In this document: positions 24,911 to 36,339 of the stretch, piece after piece | Layout: the number at the start of each line of letters is the position of its first letter | Position numbering within the stretch: position 1 is the first letter of the stretch | Assembly (NCBI GenBank): GCA_013180625.2 | Contig: SNVD02011181.1 | Location: 248,001-312,000 of the forward strand | Origin: Boswellia sacra | Taxonomy: Eukaryota; Streptophyta; Magnoliopsida; Sapindales; Burseraceae | Direction of reading: 5' to 3' | Length of the DNA: 64,000 nucleotides | Notes under the pieces: model-generated | The model's database searches: none | Told to the model about the DNA's origin: nothing | Seen by the model: only the letters and a program-made list of their open reading frames with translations | Program-made: the position numbers and the translations under genes

Positions 24911-25276
24911 TGATGAGCTCATGCATGACATGCATGAGTTCTAGAATTCTGCTGAGCTCATGCATGACATGCATGGCTTCCAGAATCCCTCCCATGTGAA
25001 TGCATTGAAAGTCAAAGGTAGGTGACCAAATTTGATTTGAATTTGTATGCAGAATTTCCCTATAAATATGGGACAAATTCTGCCTTGTTTAAGCAACAGA
25101 GAGATTCCAGAGAGAGTCCAGAGTCTAAACCAGAGAGTTTAGGATTGAGAGAGAGAGCCAGGAGAGCTCCAGAAATTTTAGGGAGTTTTTGTATAATTCT
25201 TGTACATTAATTTTCTCTGTTAATACAAGTAATTTTTCTCCCAAATTCTGTTCTGAGTTCTTATTACATCCCAACA
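24911..25276 (+). repeat. Left (5') LTR of the Copia derivative, with four RY motifs
   Basis: A 366-base LTR. Its first 65 bases contain CATGCATG four times (24920-24927, 24929-24936, 24959-24966, 24968-24975) as two copies of a 17-base palindromic pair. CATGCATG is the RY element bound by plant B3 factors of the ABI3/FUS3/LEC2 group. A TATAAATA-type box is at about 25061-25068. Confidence 0.9.
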
Positions 25277-25278
25277 AG

Positions 25279-25290
25279 TGGTATCAGAGC
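25279..25290 (+). other. Primer binding site (initiator tRNA-Met)
   Basis: TGGTATCAGAGC, two bases after the left LTR, is the standard plant Copia primer site complementary to the 3' end of initiator tRNA-Met. Confidence 0.93.
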
Positions 25291-25549
25291 CTCGTTGAGC
25301 TCCTGGAACGTCAGAACAAAAAGGAAAAATTCAGAGAAAATTTGTCCCCTGTTTCTGAAAAATTTCGATTTTTCGGAAAGTCATCTAATTTCGAATTTGA
25401 AGTGTCCAGTGTGTTCGTGACGTCGTCCTGATCATTCTGAAATTTTCCGGCGACCGATCCGACGTCCAGAGAGGCCGCACGCGCCTCCGACCTGGTCTGC
25501 GAGTGGGCGTCACTCGCCCCACGCGCTGCACGCGCCATTCCAAGGAAGA

Positions 25550-25715
25550 AGACGACCACGTCAGCGCCACGTCACCAGCCATGTCAGCGCACTTTTCTCC
25601 ACGTCATCAGTCCACGTCAGCAGGTCGCCACGTCAGCAAAGCCACGTCATCGTGCCACGTCAACGTGCCACGTGTCGCCACGTCAGCACTGCGGACCCCA
25701 TCTGTCACGTCAGCA
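25550..25715 (+). promoter_or_regulatory. Array of ACGT-core motifs in the leader of the Copia derivative
   Basis: Within about 165 bases CACGTCA occurs about nine times, mostly as CCACGTCAGC or CCACGTCATC, plus one G-box CACGTG near 25668 and one decayed CCATGTCAGC. ACGT cores are bZIP sites, and CCACGTCA is the core of the plant unfolded-protein-response element. The stretch is far more GC-rich than its surroundings. Regulatory function is inferred. Confidence 0.55.
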
Positions 25716-26053
25716 AATCGTTGGAAAATATCATTTTGGCCCCTGTATTTTCGGGTAATTACATTTTGACCCCTGAATTTCTGAAATTTACATTTCAGTC
25801 CTTAGGAAATATCAGTTTGGCCCCTGTAGTTCTGGTGAATAATACTGTGCCCCTTTTAGTTTCTGAAATTTCAGTTTAGCCCTTAAGAAATTTCAGTTTA
25901 GTCCTTAAAGTTTCCAAGCTTAGTATTTATTGTATAAAAAGAATTTTTGAGCCCCGGAAGAGGCTATTCCACCTAATTTGACCGTTCCGGACATAACGGT
26001 GGGCTCGGATTTTTGAAATTCCATCTCTATTTTAGTGAATTAATTATTCTAAA

Positions 26054-27562
26054 ATGGAAGAATCATCCGGAGCCATGATAAAATTGACTGCTACAAATTA
26101 CACACTATGAAGGCCCAGGATGGAGGATCTTCTTAGTTGTAAGGATCTATATGACCCTATAGAATTTGAAGGGCAGAGACCTGAGACAGAAAAAGAGGCA
26201 GAATGGAAGAAAATTAACAGAAAATGCATCGGTCAGATCAGACAATGGATCGATCATAGTGTCTTCCACCATGTAGCCAAAGAAACAGATGCATATACTC
26301 TATGGAAAAAATTAGAGAGTATGTATCAAGCCAAGTCAGCACGAAACAAAGCCATCCTGATGAGACGGCTTGTGAACTTGAAGTTGCGGAGCGGAACTCC
26401 TGTAGCAGAACATACAAGTGAGTTCCAGAACTTGGTGAATCAGTTGACAGCAGTCGAGTTACAGCTTGGAGACGAGGAACAAGCACTTCTACTTCTCAGT
26501 TTCCTTCCAGATTCATGGGAGACACTAGTGGTCTCCATCAGTAATTCAGCACCCGGAGGCAGACTTACCCTATCAATGGTTAAGGATGCCTTAATGAACG
26601 AGGAGGCAAGAAGAAAAGATGCAGGCGCCAGTCAAGATGAAGCCTACATCACAGAGAATCGAGGAAGACAGTCTCGAGTTGAAGACTGGAGAAGAGGTAG
26701 AAGCAAAAGCAGAGGCAGATCAAGGGGCAGGTCATCAGATGGGCGGAGACCTACATACAAATGCTATCACTGTGGCAAAGAGGGTCATATGAAGAGAAAT
26801 TGTCGCAGTCTACAGAAGCAGAACCAGGAAAGTTCACAAGCACAAAGCAGCGAAGAGCCACGAGTCACATTTATAGAGGATGTGATCATTTGTGCAGAAG
26901 AGACATGCCTCCACACAGCAGACCAAGGAGTAGAATGGGTAATTGACACAGCAGCTTCCTGCCATGTCACTCCTTGCAGAGATATCTTCACCACGTACAA
27001 AGCAGGAGACTTTGGGATAGTGAAGATGGGTAACAACAGCACCGCCAGAATTATGGGAATTGGTGATGTTCAATTCCAAACGAACGTCGGATGCAAAATA
27101 ACTTTGAAGGACGTTCGTCATGTGCTAGATCTTCGACTCAACTTGCTCTCGGTAAAAGCCTTTGATCAGCAAGGCTATGAGAGTTGCTTCACCAATGGTA
27201 CATGGAAGATGTTGAAAGGGGTCATGGTGGTTGCTCGAGGTAAACTATGTGACAATCTTTACAGGACTCATGTAAAGATAGATAGAAAGAGCCAGGTTGA
27301 GCTTCAAAGGAACCAGAAAAAGTTTCGAAAGCAGATCAAGAGAAGGAAAACGAAGAGATTGTTGAGCCAGGGGGAGCCACAATCATCTGTAGAAGTTGTT
27401 GTACCTCTTGGATATGAAGAACCTCAGCCAAAACGATCTGAGCGAGGTAGGATTCCGTCGAGGAAATATCCGGAATCAAAATATGCACTGCTTACTGATG
27501 AAGGGGGAGCCAGAGACAAGCTAGAACTATGCAGAGACATAGTTGGATTAGAAGCTGTCTAA
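26054..27562 (+). pseudogene. gag-protease reading frame of the Copia derivative, broken by an early stop and internal deletions
   Basis: Copia Gag is the nucleocapsid precursor. The expected start at 26054 (MEESSGAMIKLTATNYTL) runs 18 codons into a TGA at 26108-26110, where related elements have Trp. The frame then stays open from 26111 to 27562, and an internal ATG at 26120 would give 480 residues. Domains: Gag/UBN2 at roughly 1-190, CCHC zinc knuckle CYHCGKEGHMKRNC near residue 215, aspartic protease start WVIDTAASCH near 272, then a pre-integrase remnant. After about residue 395 the sequence jumps to the linker that normally precedes reverse transcriptase (SERGRIPSRKYPESKY) and to the extreme C-terminus. 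Integrase core, RT and RNase H are absent. Confidence 0.88.
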
Positions 27563-27608
27563 TTACTTTTGTTGTTACTCCTTTTCACATGGGATGGAGG
27601 GGGAGAAT

Positions 27609-27975
27609 TGATGAGCTCATGCATGACATGCATGAGTTCTAGAATTCTGCTGAGCTCATGCATGACATGCATGGCTTCCAGATTCCCTCCTATGTGAATG
27701 CATTGAAAGTCAAAGGTAGGTGGCCAAATTTGATTTGAATTTGTATGCAGAATTTTCCTATAAATATGGGACGAATTCTGCCTTGTTTAAGCAACAGAGA
27801 GATTCCAGAGAGAGTCCAGAGTCTAAACCAGGGAGTTTAGGATTGAGAGAGAGAGCCAGGAGAGCTCCAGAAATTTTAGGGGAGTTTTTGTATAATTCTT
27901 GTACATTAATTTTCTCTGTTAATACAAGTCATTTTTCTCCCAAATTCTGTTCTGAGTTCTTATTACATCCCAACA
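27609..27975 (+). repeat. Right (3') LTR of the Copia derivative
   Basis: A 367-base copy of the left LTR with the same four RY motifs (first at 27618-27625). It is followed by target duplication CCAAC. Confidence 0.92.
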
Positions 27976-28136
27976 CCAACTAAAATGAACATAAGATGAG
28001 CCAAGAAGGAAACATTACGAATATTCTATTAAATTTGAACCAAATTAAAACAATCAGACTTTTTGGACTCGGAGATTGAGCAAACAAATAACTAATTAAC
28101 TTTCTAAAGAGCATTAACATGTGAAACACATCTCTG

Positions 28137-28325
28137 TTAGCTCTTGTGAAAAACAGGCAACTTCCGAAGAAAGTATTTTGAATGGAAATGGAGAATTCGA
28201 AACATAACCGAAGTTGTGAAAACTGGTAAATAGGCCGGCCATTGTTAGCGAGGCATTCATCAACAGATTTGGGCTGAACAGAAGGGTGGGTCAATCGCTT
28301 GCACATTCTGAATATGCAGGGTCAG
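28137..28325 (-). pseudogene. TPD1-like remnant, copy 5
   Basis: On the minus strand the tail region is recognisable (DECLANNGRPIYQFSQL, compare CLVNNGQPIYHF in copy 4), but it lacks a continuous frame, a signal-peptide exon and most cysteines. The Copia derivative ends about 160 bases downstream, the same position relative to this copy as the LARD-like element holds relative to copy 4. Confidence 0.65.
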
Positions 28326-29641
28326 TCCAGGTGAAGATAACATGTGTGAATATCATTTTTAACCGTGAATATGAAGGGAAGAAGATCCCTTGTTTGTTGC
28401 CATTCAAAAATTTTATGTGAGCAGCCACAGGAAGATTAATTAGTGTTTATTGGGTAATTATTTAGCTTGTATATCGTCTCGCACCTATACAGACATACTA
28501 GCTTAAACAAAGCCTTAGTTAATGGACAAAATGTAACTTTAAACTCCACGGATGCCTGGATGATCACGTTAAAGATTTCTACCTGCTTATAAAGAAACGA
28601 CAATATTTCTATAGCTTGTTCCTCTTTTCAGTAAGGATTAATTAATATTAATGCTTGTATTACCCTCCATTTTATCTTACAAACAAATCATATCTTCTTT
28701 GTTTAAGTCAAGAGCGAAAGGATTTGACATGTTGTATTTGATGACAAAAACACCACTTCTCTCTCTCTCTCTCTCTGTTTTTTTTTTAAAATAATTTTGG
28801 TAATGAATATGCATGGTTTTCCCAGAAACCACCTGCATATTTTGAGATATGTGTATCTCACGAAAAGAAAAGGCTGAAAAGGTTACACTGGAACAACTGC
28901 TTAGTGCTTACCTATATGCTCCATTCAGTGCAGGGATTTCAAGCAGAAGACCACTCGTTTTATATAAATTTGTGCTTCTCTCCTGTTCTATTAGTTCAGA
29001 TCAGTAACAGTCGAATTTTCTAGCTTATATAATTCAATAGATAGTATATAGTTTAATGCATAAAATAAGCGAGCTGAGGCATGAAAGTGAATATAACTTA
29101 CACAATTGGTTTGTTAAGACTTCATCCTTTTTATATGTCTATTTAATTATTAATTACTAGTTTTGGTGAAGATTTCTCTTATTTGGTGCATGATTTCGTT
29201 AGCATTTTGTCGTTGCCCCGTGTTTGTCGTAGCAGTTGGATATATAAAAAAAGTCATTGTGAATTGCATAAGAGACGTTTACTTCCTCGCGCTTAATTTA
29301 TTAATTAATTGCCATGTTTCCTCTTAAGGGGTTGAGGACATTTTCAGAGCCTTTTGTAACATTGAAAAGGATTCTTTAATTTTTCTTATTAAACCGAAAT
29401 CAAATGATTGTAATTTTTGCTATATGAGCTCAATTGGGGAGTTGAAAATTATATATATATTTTAACTATTCATTCAGAGCATTCATGGCACAAGTTTCAA
29501 ATCGAGCTCTACGAGCTCAACTGGGGGAGTTGAAAATTTAATTAAAACTTTTGATTTAGATTATTATATATATTTCAACGCTATTAAAATCGTACTTAAG
29601 CACTTCCATATAACGCCAAATTGCAATCACTCATTAGCTGC
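28326..29641. other. AT-rich spacer
   Basis: No gene is seen. There is a (CT)n microsatellite near 28758-28777 and a direct repeat of about 25 bases, GAGCTCAA(T/C)TGGGGGAGTTG-like, at about 29427 and 29512. Confidence 0.5.
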
Positions 29642-29995
29642 TGTAACGACCGGTCCGCATTGCAGCACCGGGACTTAACGATTGTCCTCGATCGCACAAT
29701 AGTCAGTATTATCCGCTTTGGTCCGTCTCCCCGTCTTTCAAGGGTGTCATAGACTACACGGTTTTGTTCCTGTTAGCCCACAGGCCCAGGACGCGTCCCC
29801 CATCGTTCGAACCCGGGACCTCCACTTCACCTCAAAGGTACCCGAAGTTCACAATGAGTACCATTCGGGCGGTCTATGACACCCTTGAAAGACCGGGAGA
29901 CGGACCAAAGCGGACAATACTGACTGTTGTGCTATCAAGGATAACCGTAAGGTCCCAGTGCTGCAGTGCGCCCGGGCAGGGGACCAGTCGTTACA
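29642..29995. mobile_element. 354-bp palindromic element (long-TIR MITE or solo-LTR-like) with GCTGC target duplication
   Basis: The ends TGTAACGACCGGTCC and GGACCAGTCGTTACA are inverted repeats that extend inward for about 113 (29642-29754) and 124 (29872-29995) bases, so the element could fold into a long hairpin with a 117-base loop. A perfect 5-base GCTGC lies on both sides (29637-29641 and 29996-30000). The TG...CA ends and 5-base duplication are LTR-like; the long inverted arms are MITE-like. The loop carries a tRNA-type A-box-like TAGCCCACAGG (29774-29784) and B-box-like GTTCGAACC (29805-29813). Confidence 0.75.
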
Positions 29996-31973
29996 GCTGC
30001 CCTAGTGGCAGTTGTTTAAAAGGTTAGTTTTATTGTTTTGAAAGTAATGAGATGCTTCAATAAATTTGATCACTTCAGTATTAAAATAATCGATAAATTC
30101 CCACTTCACATATTACATAATGGACTGTAGAGTGTAGACCTTCTCCCTCTCAATCCAATAAAAATCTCCGAATTAATTCAATTGTTCACTTGCATGGCTC
30201 AATACAACATTTTTCAATGAAATGGCTTCTATGTTCAATCTCTTGTTTCAGTGTTTTTGGCTGCTCTGGGCTAGTCACTACTCAATCTCAGGGGACTCAC
30301 GGAGAATTGGAGGATCTGCAAATGTTACTGAAGGCACTATTTTTATTAACGGATCAGTTTCAATTGCAAGAACAGATGATAATTTCATTTGTGCTACATT
30401 ACATTGGTGGCCCTCCTGATAAATGCGACTATGGAACATATAGCTTGGGAAGAGCTTCTCTACTTAACTTGGTAAGCTTTTCTTTCTCAGCATCTCTCAG
30501 TTTCAGTTAGAATCTCAAATGAATTATTTCTCTATGAAGCAAAGTAACTTTTTATTTTAATATATTTTTTTCTCTCTTCTATAGGAACTTGGTAACCCAA
30601 TATTGTTGAATGCCATCAAAGGTAGTGAGAAGAATACTAAAATTGCTCAGAATTTCTTGTATCATGACCAAGTTAGAACTAAGCTTTGTTCTGCACTGTA
30701 GCTCTTTCTCCTTTAAGAATCAGATTAGGTGGAACTCTACAAGATAAGTTACATATGAGAGCGAAGGTGGTCATCAACCATGTACCCCGTTTGTTAAATA
30801 TAGTTCAGAAATGTTCGGTTTCTCCCAAGGTTGCTTGCCAATGTCTCGATGGGATGAACTCTTAACATTTTATTTAGAAAAGCTGGGTAATTATTTTCTC
30901 CAACTTGCCATCATTAATTTAAATAAATTAAATCTACTCAGTTGTTTCCTTCCATTTTATGAAATATTTATGTCATAACATAAAGTCTTAAATTTTAATT
31001 GCATTTCGTTCCGAATACAGGGCTGATGTTATTTTTGGATTAAATGCTCTAAGTGGTAGGACAGTAAACTCTTGTGGCACTGCAGTGGGCGCCTGGAATT
31101 CCAGCAATGCTGAATGTTTTATTCGATACACTGTCAACAAGGGCTATACAATTTATGGTTGGGAACTAGGTGCGAAATCAATTAGATAAAATGCAAACAT
31201 GAAAACAAAACACTCAAAAGAATCTGTTCGCAATCCAAATTATAACAAAATAATTTCTGGACTATATATATAGCTGGTCTCATTTCACAAACCATGAGGC
31301 TTTCATCACATGAGGAATTTATAATATGATGGGATATCATTATTGGCACACTGGGGTTCAAAGTATCAGTACTGCAGGATCCACAGTAATATCACAAAGA
31401 AGACTTCTAGGGATGGAAAGATTAGAGAAGATTTAAACTGCTTAATTCAGTAGATATCAACTTACCATCAAGTCCCAGCTTGAGAATAATGATAGAAATT
31501 AGTTATTCAACTTAGAAGTAAAATTGAAAGCACTAGTTTCTGATATAAAGAGAACACTAGAGCATGAAGTAGATTTATTAATTCCTGTATTCATACTCAA
31601 TAGTATCACAAATTTCTCATATAATTTACATCATTGTTAACCAGGAAATGAATTGTGTGGAACTGGAGTAGGAGCAAGAGTTGGAGCAGATCAATATGTA
31701 TCCGACATAAACTCTCTCCACAACACGATGCAAAACATATACAAATTTTGAAGTAAAGCCACTTGTCATAGCACCAGGAGGGTTCTTTGACAGTAATTGG
31801 TACACTGAATTCATAGATAAATCGACCAAGTCTCTGCAAGTGGTCACTCATCACATTTACAATATTGGTCCAGGTACATTAATGTCAATGTATTATCCTT
31901 ATTTTCAAGCGATTTAGCAGAAGCATCTTGAATTGAATTGAACATTTTTTTCTTTTCTTTTTCTGGTGATAGG

Positions 31974-32534
31974 TGTTATGCACAAGCGGAAACGATAACC
32001 AACCGAACAACCCAAAATGCACAACCACAACTATGCTAGATAATTGAATATAATAGCAACAAAAGAGGCAACCAATCAACCACAATGCAGAAATAGAATA
32101 CACACCAGGATTTAACGAGATTCGGTATTAGTACCTACGTCCTCGAGCGCCGCTGAAGAAACTTTCCACTATCTTCAAAGAGAATTACAAACTTTTAGAC
32201 CACAATACAAATACCACAACTATTGGGTTAAACTGTAATTACCCAAATAGTTGGGCCAAACTGTAATTACCTAAACAATTGGGCAATACTACAAATACCC
32301 AAAATCAAAGGGGAAAAAAGCAAATATTACAAACTTTAAAGTCCTTAATGAAAGGCCCTTAAACTAAGAGGTCTTATAGTGAGACCTTACAAATAGAGGG
32401 GGGTAAAAGATATTTCACTTGGAACACAAAATAATTTCCCATATGGCTTATTTTATAAGAGCCATATGAAACCCACACTTCACAAGTTACCGATGTGGGA
32501 TCCTAAAAATTGCATATGAGCCAAATAATTAACA
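31974..32534 (-). repeat. Left LTR (3' LTR of the minus-strand Copia)
   Basis: A 561-base terminal repeat preceded by ATAGG. It repeats the phrase AATTACCCAAA with AATAGTTGGG several times inside. Confidence 0.92.
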
Positions 32535-32636
32535 AATCTCCACCTTGGCGAATATGCCGACCCACCATAAAACTCTTCTTTTTTCCCATATTCTCTATCA
32601 CAACTGCAACGCCTCCAAATGCGCCCAATGGCGCGG

Positions 32637-35600
32637 TCAAACAGGCACAATGTTGATCAAGTCCAAACAATGACTGAACTTGATCGCTGTCACAACCTTA
32701 GTCAACATATCTGCGGGATTCTCGGCAGTCCCAATCTTCTGAAGTAAGATTCTCCCTTCATCAATGATCTCCCGCACAAAATGATACCGAACATCAATAT
32801 GCTTCGTACGAACATGGAACACTGGATTCTTCGCTAAGTGGATAGCACTCTGACTGTCAGAATAAAGAATGATCTTCTCCTGCCCAATTCCCAATTCATC
32901 CAGCAATCCCTGTAACCAAATAGCTTCCTTCACAGCCTCTGTCATAGCCATATACTCTGCCTCCGTAGTAGACAAAGCCACTGTAGACTGTAAAGTAGAC
33001 TTCCAACTCACTGGTGCTCTTGCAAGAGTAAACACATAACCGGTTGTCGACCGACGTTTATCCAAATCACCAGCATAATCTGAATCAACATAACCAATAG
33101 CATACTGACCACATGTATCATCTCTCTCAAAGAGTAAGCTAACATCTACGGTTTTCAACAAATATCGTAGAATCCATTTCACTGCTTGCCAATGTCCTTT
33201 ACCAGGATCATGCATATACATGCTCACAACTCCAACTGCATGTGAAATGTCGGGTCTCGTACACACCATAGCATACATCAGGCTACCAACTGCATTAGCA
33301 TACGGAACTCGAGACATATACTCTCGTTCCTCATCTGTACTAGGAGATAAAGATGCACTCAGCTTCATATGAGGAGCAAGTGGGGTAATTACATGTTTTG
33401 ACTGCTCTGTAATGCCAAACCGCTGTAATACCTTCTTCAGATACTGCTTCTGAGTCAAACAAATCTGGCCAACAAAATTCTAATGGAAGAATGTTTCACA
33501 ACTGGAGAAAATACCTCATTGTAGTCAATTCCTTCCCTCTGAGCGTAGCCTTTAGCCACCAACCTTGCCTTGTAGCGGATGTCATTCTTATCAGGAAATC
33601 CATCTTTCTTTGCATATACCCATTTGCACCCAATTGCCTTTTTACCCTGCGGTAGTTGAGCTAGCTCCCAAGTTTCATTCTTCTGAAGAGACTGCATCTC
33701 TTCGCTCATAGCTGTCTTCCACTCATCAACTTCAGAACATCTGACTGCCTCTCTATAAGTGGAAGGAACATCAGCATCTATAATTGGAAGTGCATAGGCC
33801 ACCATATCAGCAAATCGAGCAGGTCTGCGAATCTCACGTCTTGGCCTATCAATTGCAATAGATTCTTGTTGCTGTTGGGGTTCCTGAGTAGAACCCTCAC
33901 CATCATCTTCCAAATCTCCCTCTGTCATAGGAGTACCATCATCTGTCTCAACAGATCTAACTGGGTTCAATGTCGTCATTTCAAACTCCACCTGCTGCTG
34001 AGTATGCTCCACCTGCTGTGGAGTACCATTCACCTTTGTCTGGTTTTCTGATTTCTTCAACATTGAAGACTCATCAAATGTCACATCTCTGCTGGATATA
34101 ATCTTCCTCGAACTAGGATACCATAGACGATATCCTTTCACTCCTGAAGCAAATCCCAAGAAAATCGCTTTCTTAGCTCTAGGATCCAACTTAGATTCTT
34201 TCACATGATAATATGCAGTGGAACCAAAAACATGTAAAGAATCATAATCAGAAACAGGTTGTCCAGACCATACCTCCAATGGAGTTCTATCACCAATAGC
34301 AGCTGAAGGTAGACGATTAATGAGATGACATGCATAAGTCACAGCCTCAGCCCAAAACTCTTTGCCTAACCCAGCATTAGACAACATACACCGAACTTTA
34401 TCCAACAATGTCCGGTTCATGCGTTCTGCCACCCCATTCTGCTGCGGTGTACCTCTAACAGTAAAATGACGTACAATACATTCATCTTGACACAATTTCA
34501 AAAACTGATCACTGCAATACTCACCACCATTATCTGTTCTGAGATGCTTGATCTTTTGCCAGTCTGTGTCTCAATCATCTTTTTCCATTTAAGGAAAACA
34601 CGGAGTACATCATCTTTCGATTTCAAACAGTACACCCAAGTTCTTCTGGAAAAGTCATCAACAAAAGTAACAAAGTAGTGCCTACCTCCCATAGATGCGG
34701 TTTTAGTAGGTCCCCACACATCTGAGTGAACATAATCAAGAATACCCTTGGTATTATGAATAGCGGTGCCAAATTTCACTCTCTTCTGCTTTCCCAGAAC
34801 ACAATGCTCACAGAAATCCAGCTTGCAGGTCTTTGCACCTTTCAATAAGCCTCGTTTCACCAAACTGAATAAGGCTTTCTCACCTGCATGTCCCAAACGC
34901 ATATGCCACAGTCTCGTGATCTCTAAATCTGCATCATTATCAGAAACCGTAGCAGCTGATCCAATAACCGTACTACCATTATAGTAATACAAGTTGTTCC
35001 TCCTAGTGCCTTTCAATACCACAAGAGCGCCTGAAGTGACCCTCAGAATACCATCTCAAATAGATATACCACAGCCTTTAGATTTTAAGGCTCCCAAAGA
35101 GATGAGATTCTTCTTCAACTTCGATACATACCGAACATCTGTCAGAACTCTAGTCAGTCCATCATGATTCCTCAATCGGATCGAACCTATCCCAGCAGTA
35201 TAGCAAATATCATCATTGCCCATATACACAACTCCACAATCAAGCTGTTCAAACTGAAAGAACCAATCCCGATGTGGACACATATGATAAGTAAAACCCG
35301 AATCCATAATCCACTCATCAGAACCAGAAGTGGATGGGTGACCAGCTAGACATATATCTGACTCACTATCATCCTCACGCTCAACAACACATGCATCAGA
35401 AACAGTCTTGCCCTTATCTTTCTTTTTCAACTTAGGACAATCTTTCTTCCAATGCCCTTTCTCATGACAAAAGGCACACTCATCTTTTCCTAATCTACCC
35501 CTCGACAAAGATTTTCCCCTTTTTCCTGGTTTTCTACTATGACTACGCCCTCTTATTGTCAATGCATCTACTGACTCATCCCTATGTTCCCTTTGATCTT

Positions 35601-36192
35601 TCTTACGAATTTCATAATTTAACAAAGCAGAATAAACTTCTTCAAAAGACAGTTTATCTTTCCCATGGATAAAAGTAATGCACAAATGATCTAATTCATC
35701 CGGAAGTGAGCCAATCAATAGCATAGCCTTAATCTCATCTTTGAATGTTTCATCTAAGTTTAACAAATCAGCAATTAACTTATTAAACTCATCAATATGA
35801 GAACTGATGCTTGTACCTGGTTTCAACTGGAGACGGAACAATCTCTTCAATAGATACATCCGATTCTCATTCCTTTTCTTCATATATTTGTTTTCCAGCG
35901 CCTTCCACAGTTTGCTTGCAGATGTCTCCTTAGTGAACGGATACTTTTGTTCTCTACATAAGCAAGAGCGAATCAACCCACAAGCTTTTATATTAAGCCT
36001 GTCCCAATCTCTTGCACTGATATCTTCTGGTTTTGTTTCTTCCAGAAAAATATCCAAATCCTGCTGATACAACCCGTCCAACACCTCACTCTGCCATAAG
36101 CCGAAATTATTTTGACCATCAAATTTTTCAACATCTATTTTTGCATTTGTCACGGTCACTGTCTTCTCTGATACAGTCGACGATGAAGCCAT
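32637..36192 (-). pseudogene. gag-pol of the minus-strand Copia, with stop, frameshift and RT deletion
   Basis: Gag starts at 36192 (MASSSTVSEKTVTVTNAKID) and carries the zinc knuckle CAFCHEKGHWKKDC and protease start WIMDSGFTYHMCP. An in-frame TGA at 35056-35058 interrupts it. The frame resumes through GAG-pre-integrase (HMRLGHAGEKA) and the integrase core (SDVWGP, FVDDFSRRTWVY) until a 1-base deletion near 34555. The next frame, 34501-33455, holds the rest of integrase ([19 protein letters not shown]) and the first RT block ending ILLA. There the sequence jumps near 33465 into the end of RT ([11 protein letters not shown]), so the palm with the YVDD box is deleted. 33458-32637 keeps RNase H ([28 protein letters not shown]). 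Non-functional. Confidence 0.92.
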
Positions 36193-36325
36193 AACTACCT
36201 CTCACAAATAAGCTCGATACACAAATCACCAATAACCAAGCTCCAACAAACTATTATATTCAATAACAGTCCAGAACAGTAGTAAGTGCTTCAATGAAAT
36301 AGCCACTAACTACCCAAAACCTTCG

Positions 36326-36337
36326 GCTCTGATACCA
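36326..36337 (-). other. Primer binding site of the minus-strand Copia
   Basis: GCTCTGATACCA on the plus strand, the complement of TGGTATCAGAGC, lies two bases from the right LTR. This sets the element's orientation. Confidence 0.93.
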
Positions 36338-36339
36338 AT

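Larger units (their letters stand above)
24911..27975 (+). mobile_element. Copia (Tnt1-like) LTR retrotransposon, gag-protease-only deletion derivative, 3.1 kb
   Basis: LTRs at 24911-25276 and 27609-27975 (TGATGAGC...CCCAACA) are flanked by a perfect target duplication CCAAC at 24906-24910 and 27976-27980. The initiator-tRNA-Met primer site TGGTATCAGAGC is at 25279-25290 and a purine-rich GGGATGGAGGGGGAGAA tract precedes the right LTR. A 763-base leader leads to gag and protease; the integrase core, reverse transcriptase and RNase H are missing, with only a short linker and the C-terminal tail left, so the element needs a helper to move. The LTRs differ at about 7 positions plus one indel by eye. 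Confidence 0.93.

Noticed and set aside
25311..25769. Overlapping frames on both strands in the GC-rich leader of the Copia derivative
   Set aside because: Created by the ACGTCA repeat array; upstream of gag and without homology.
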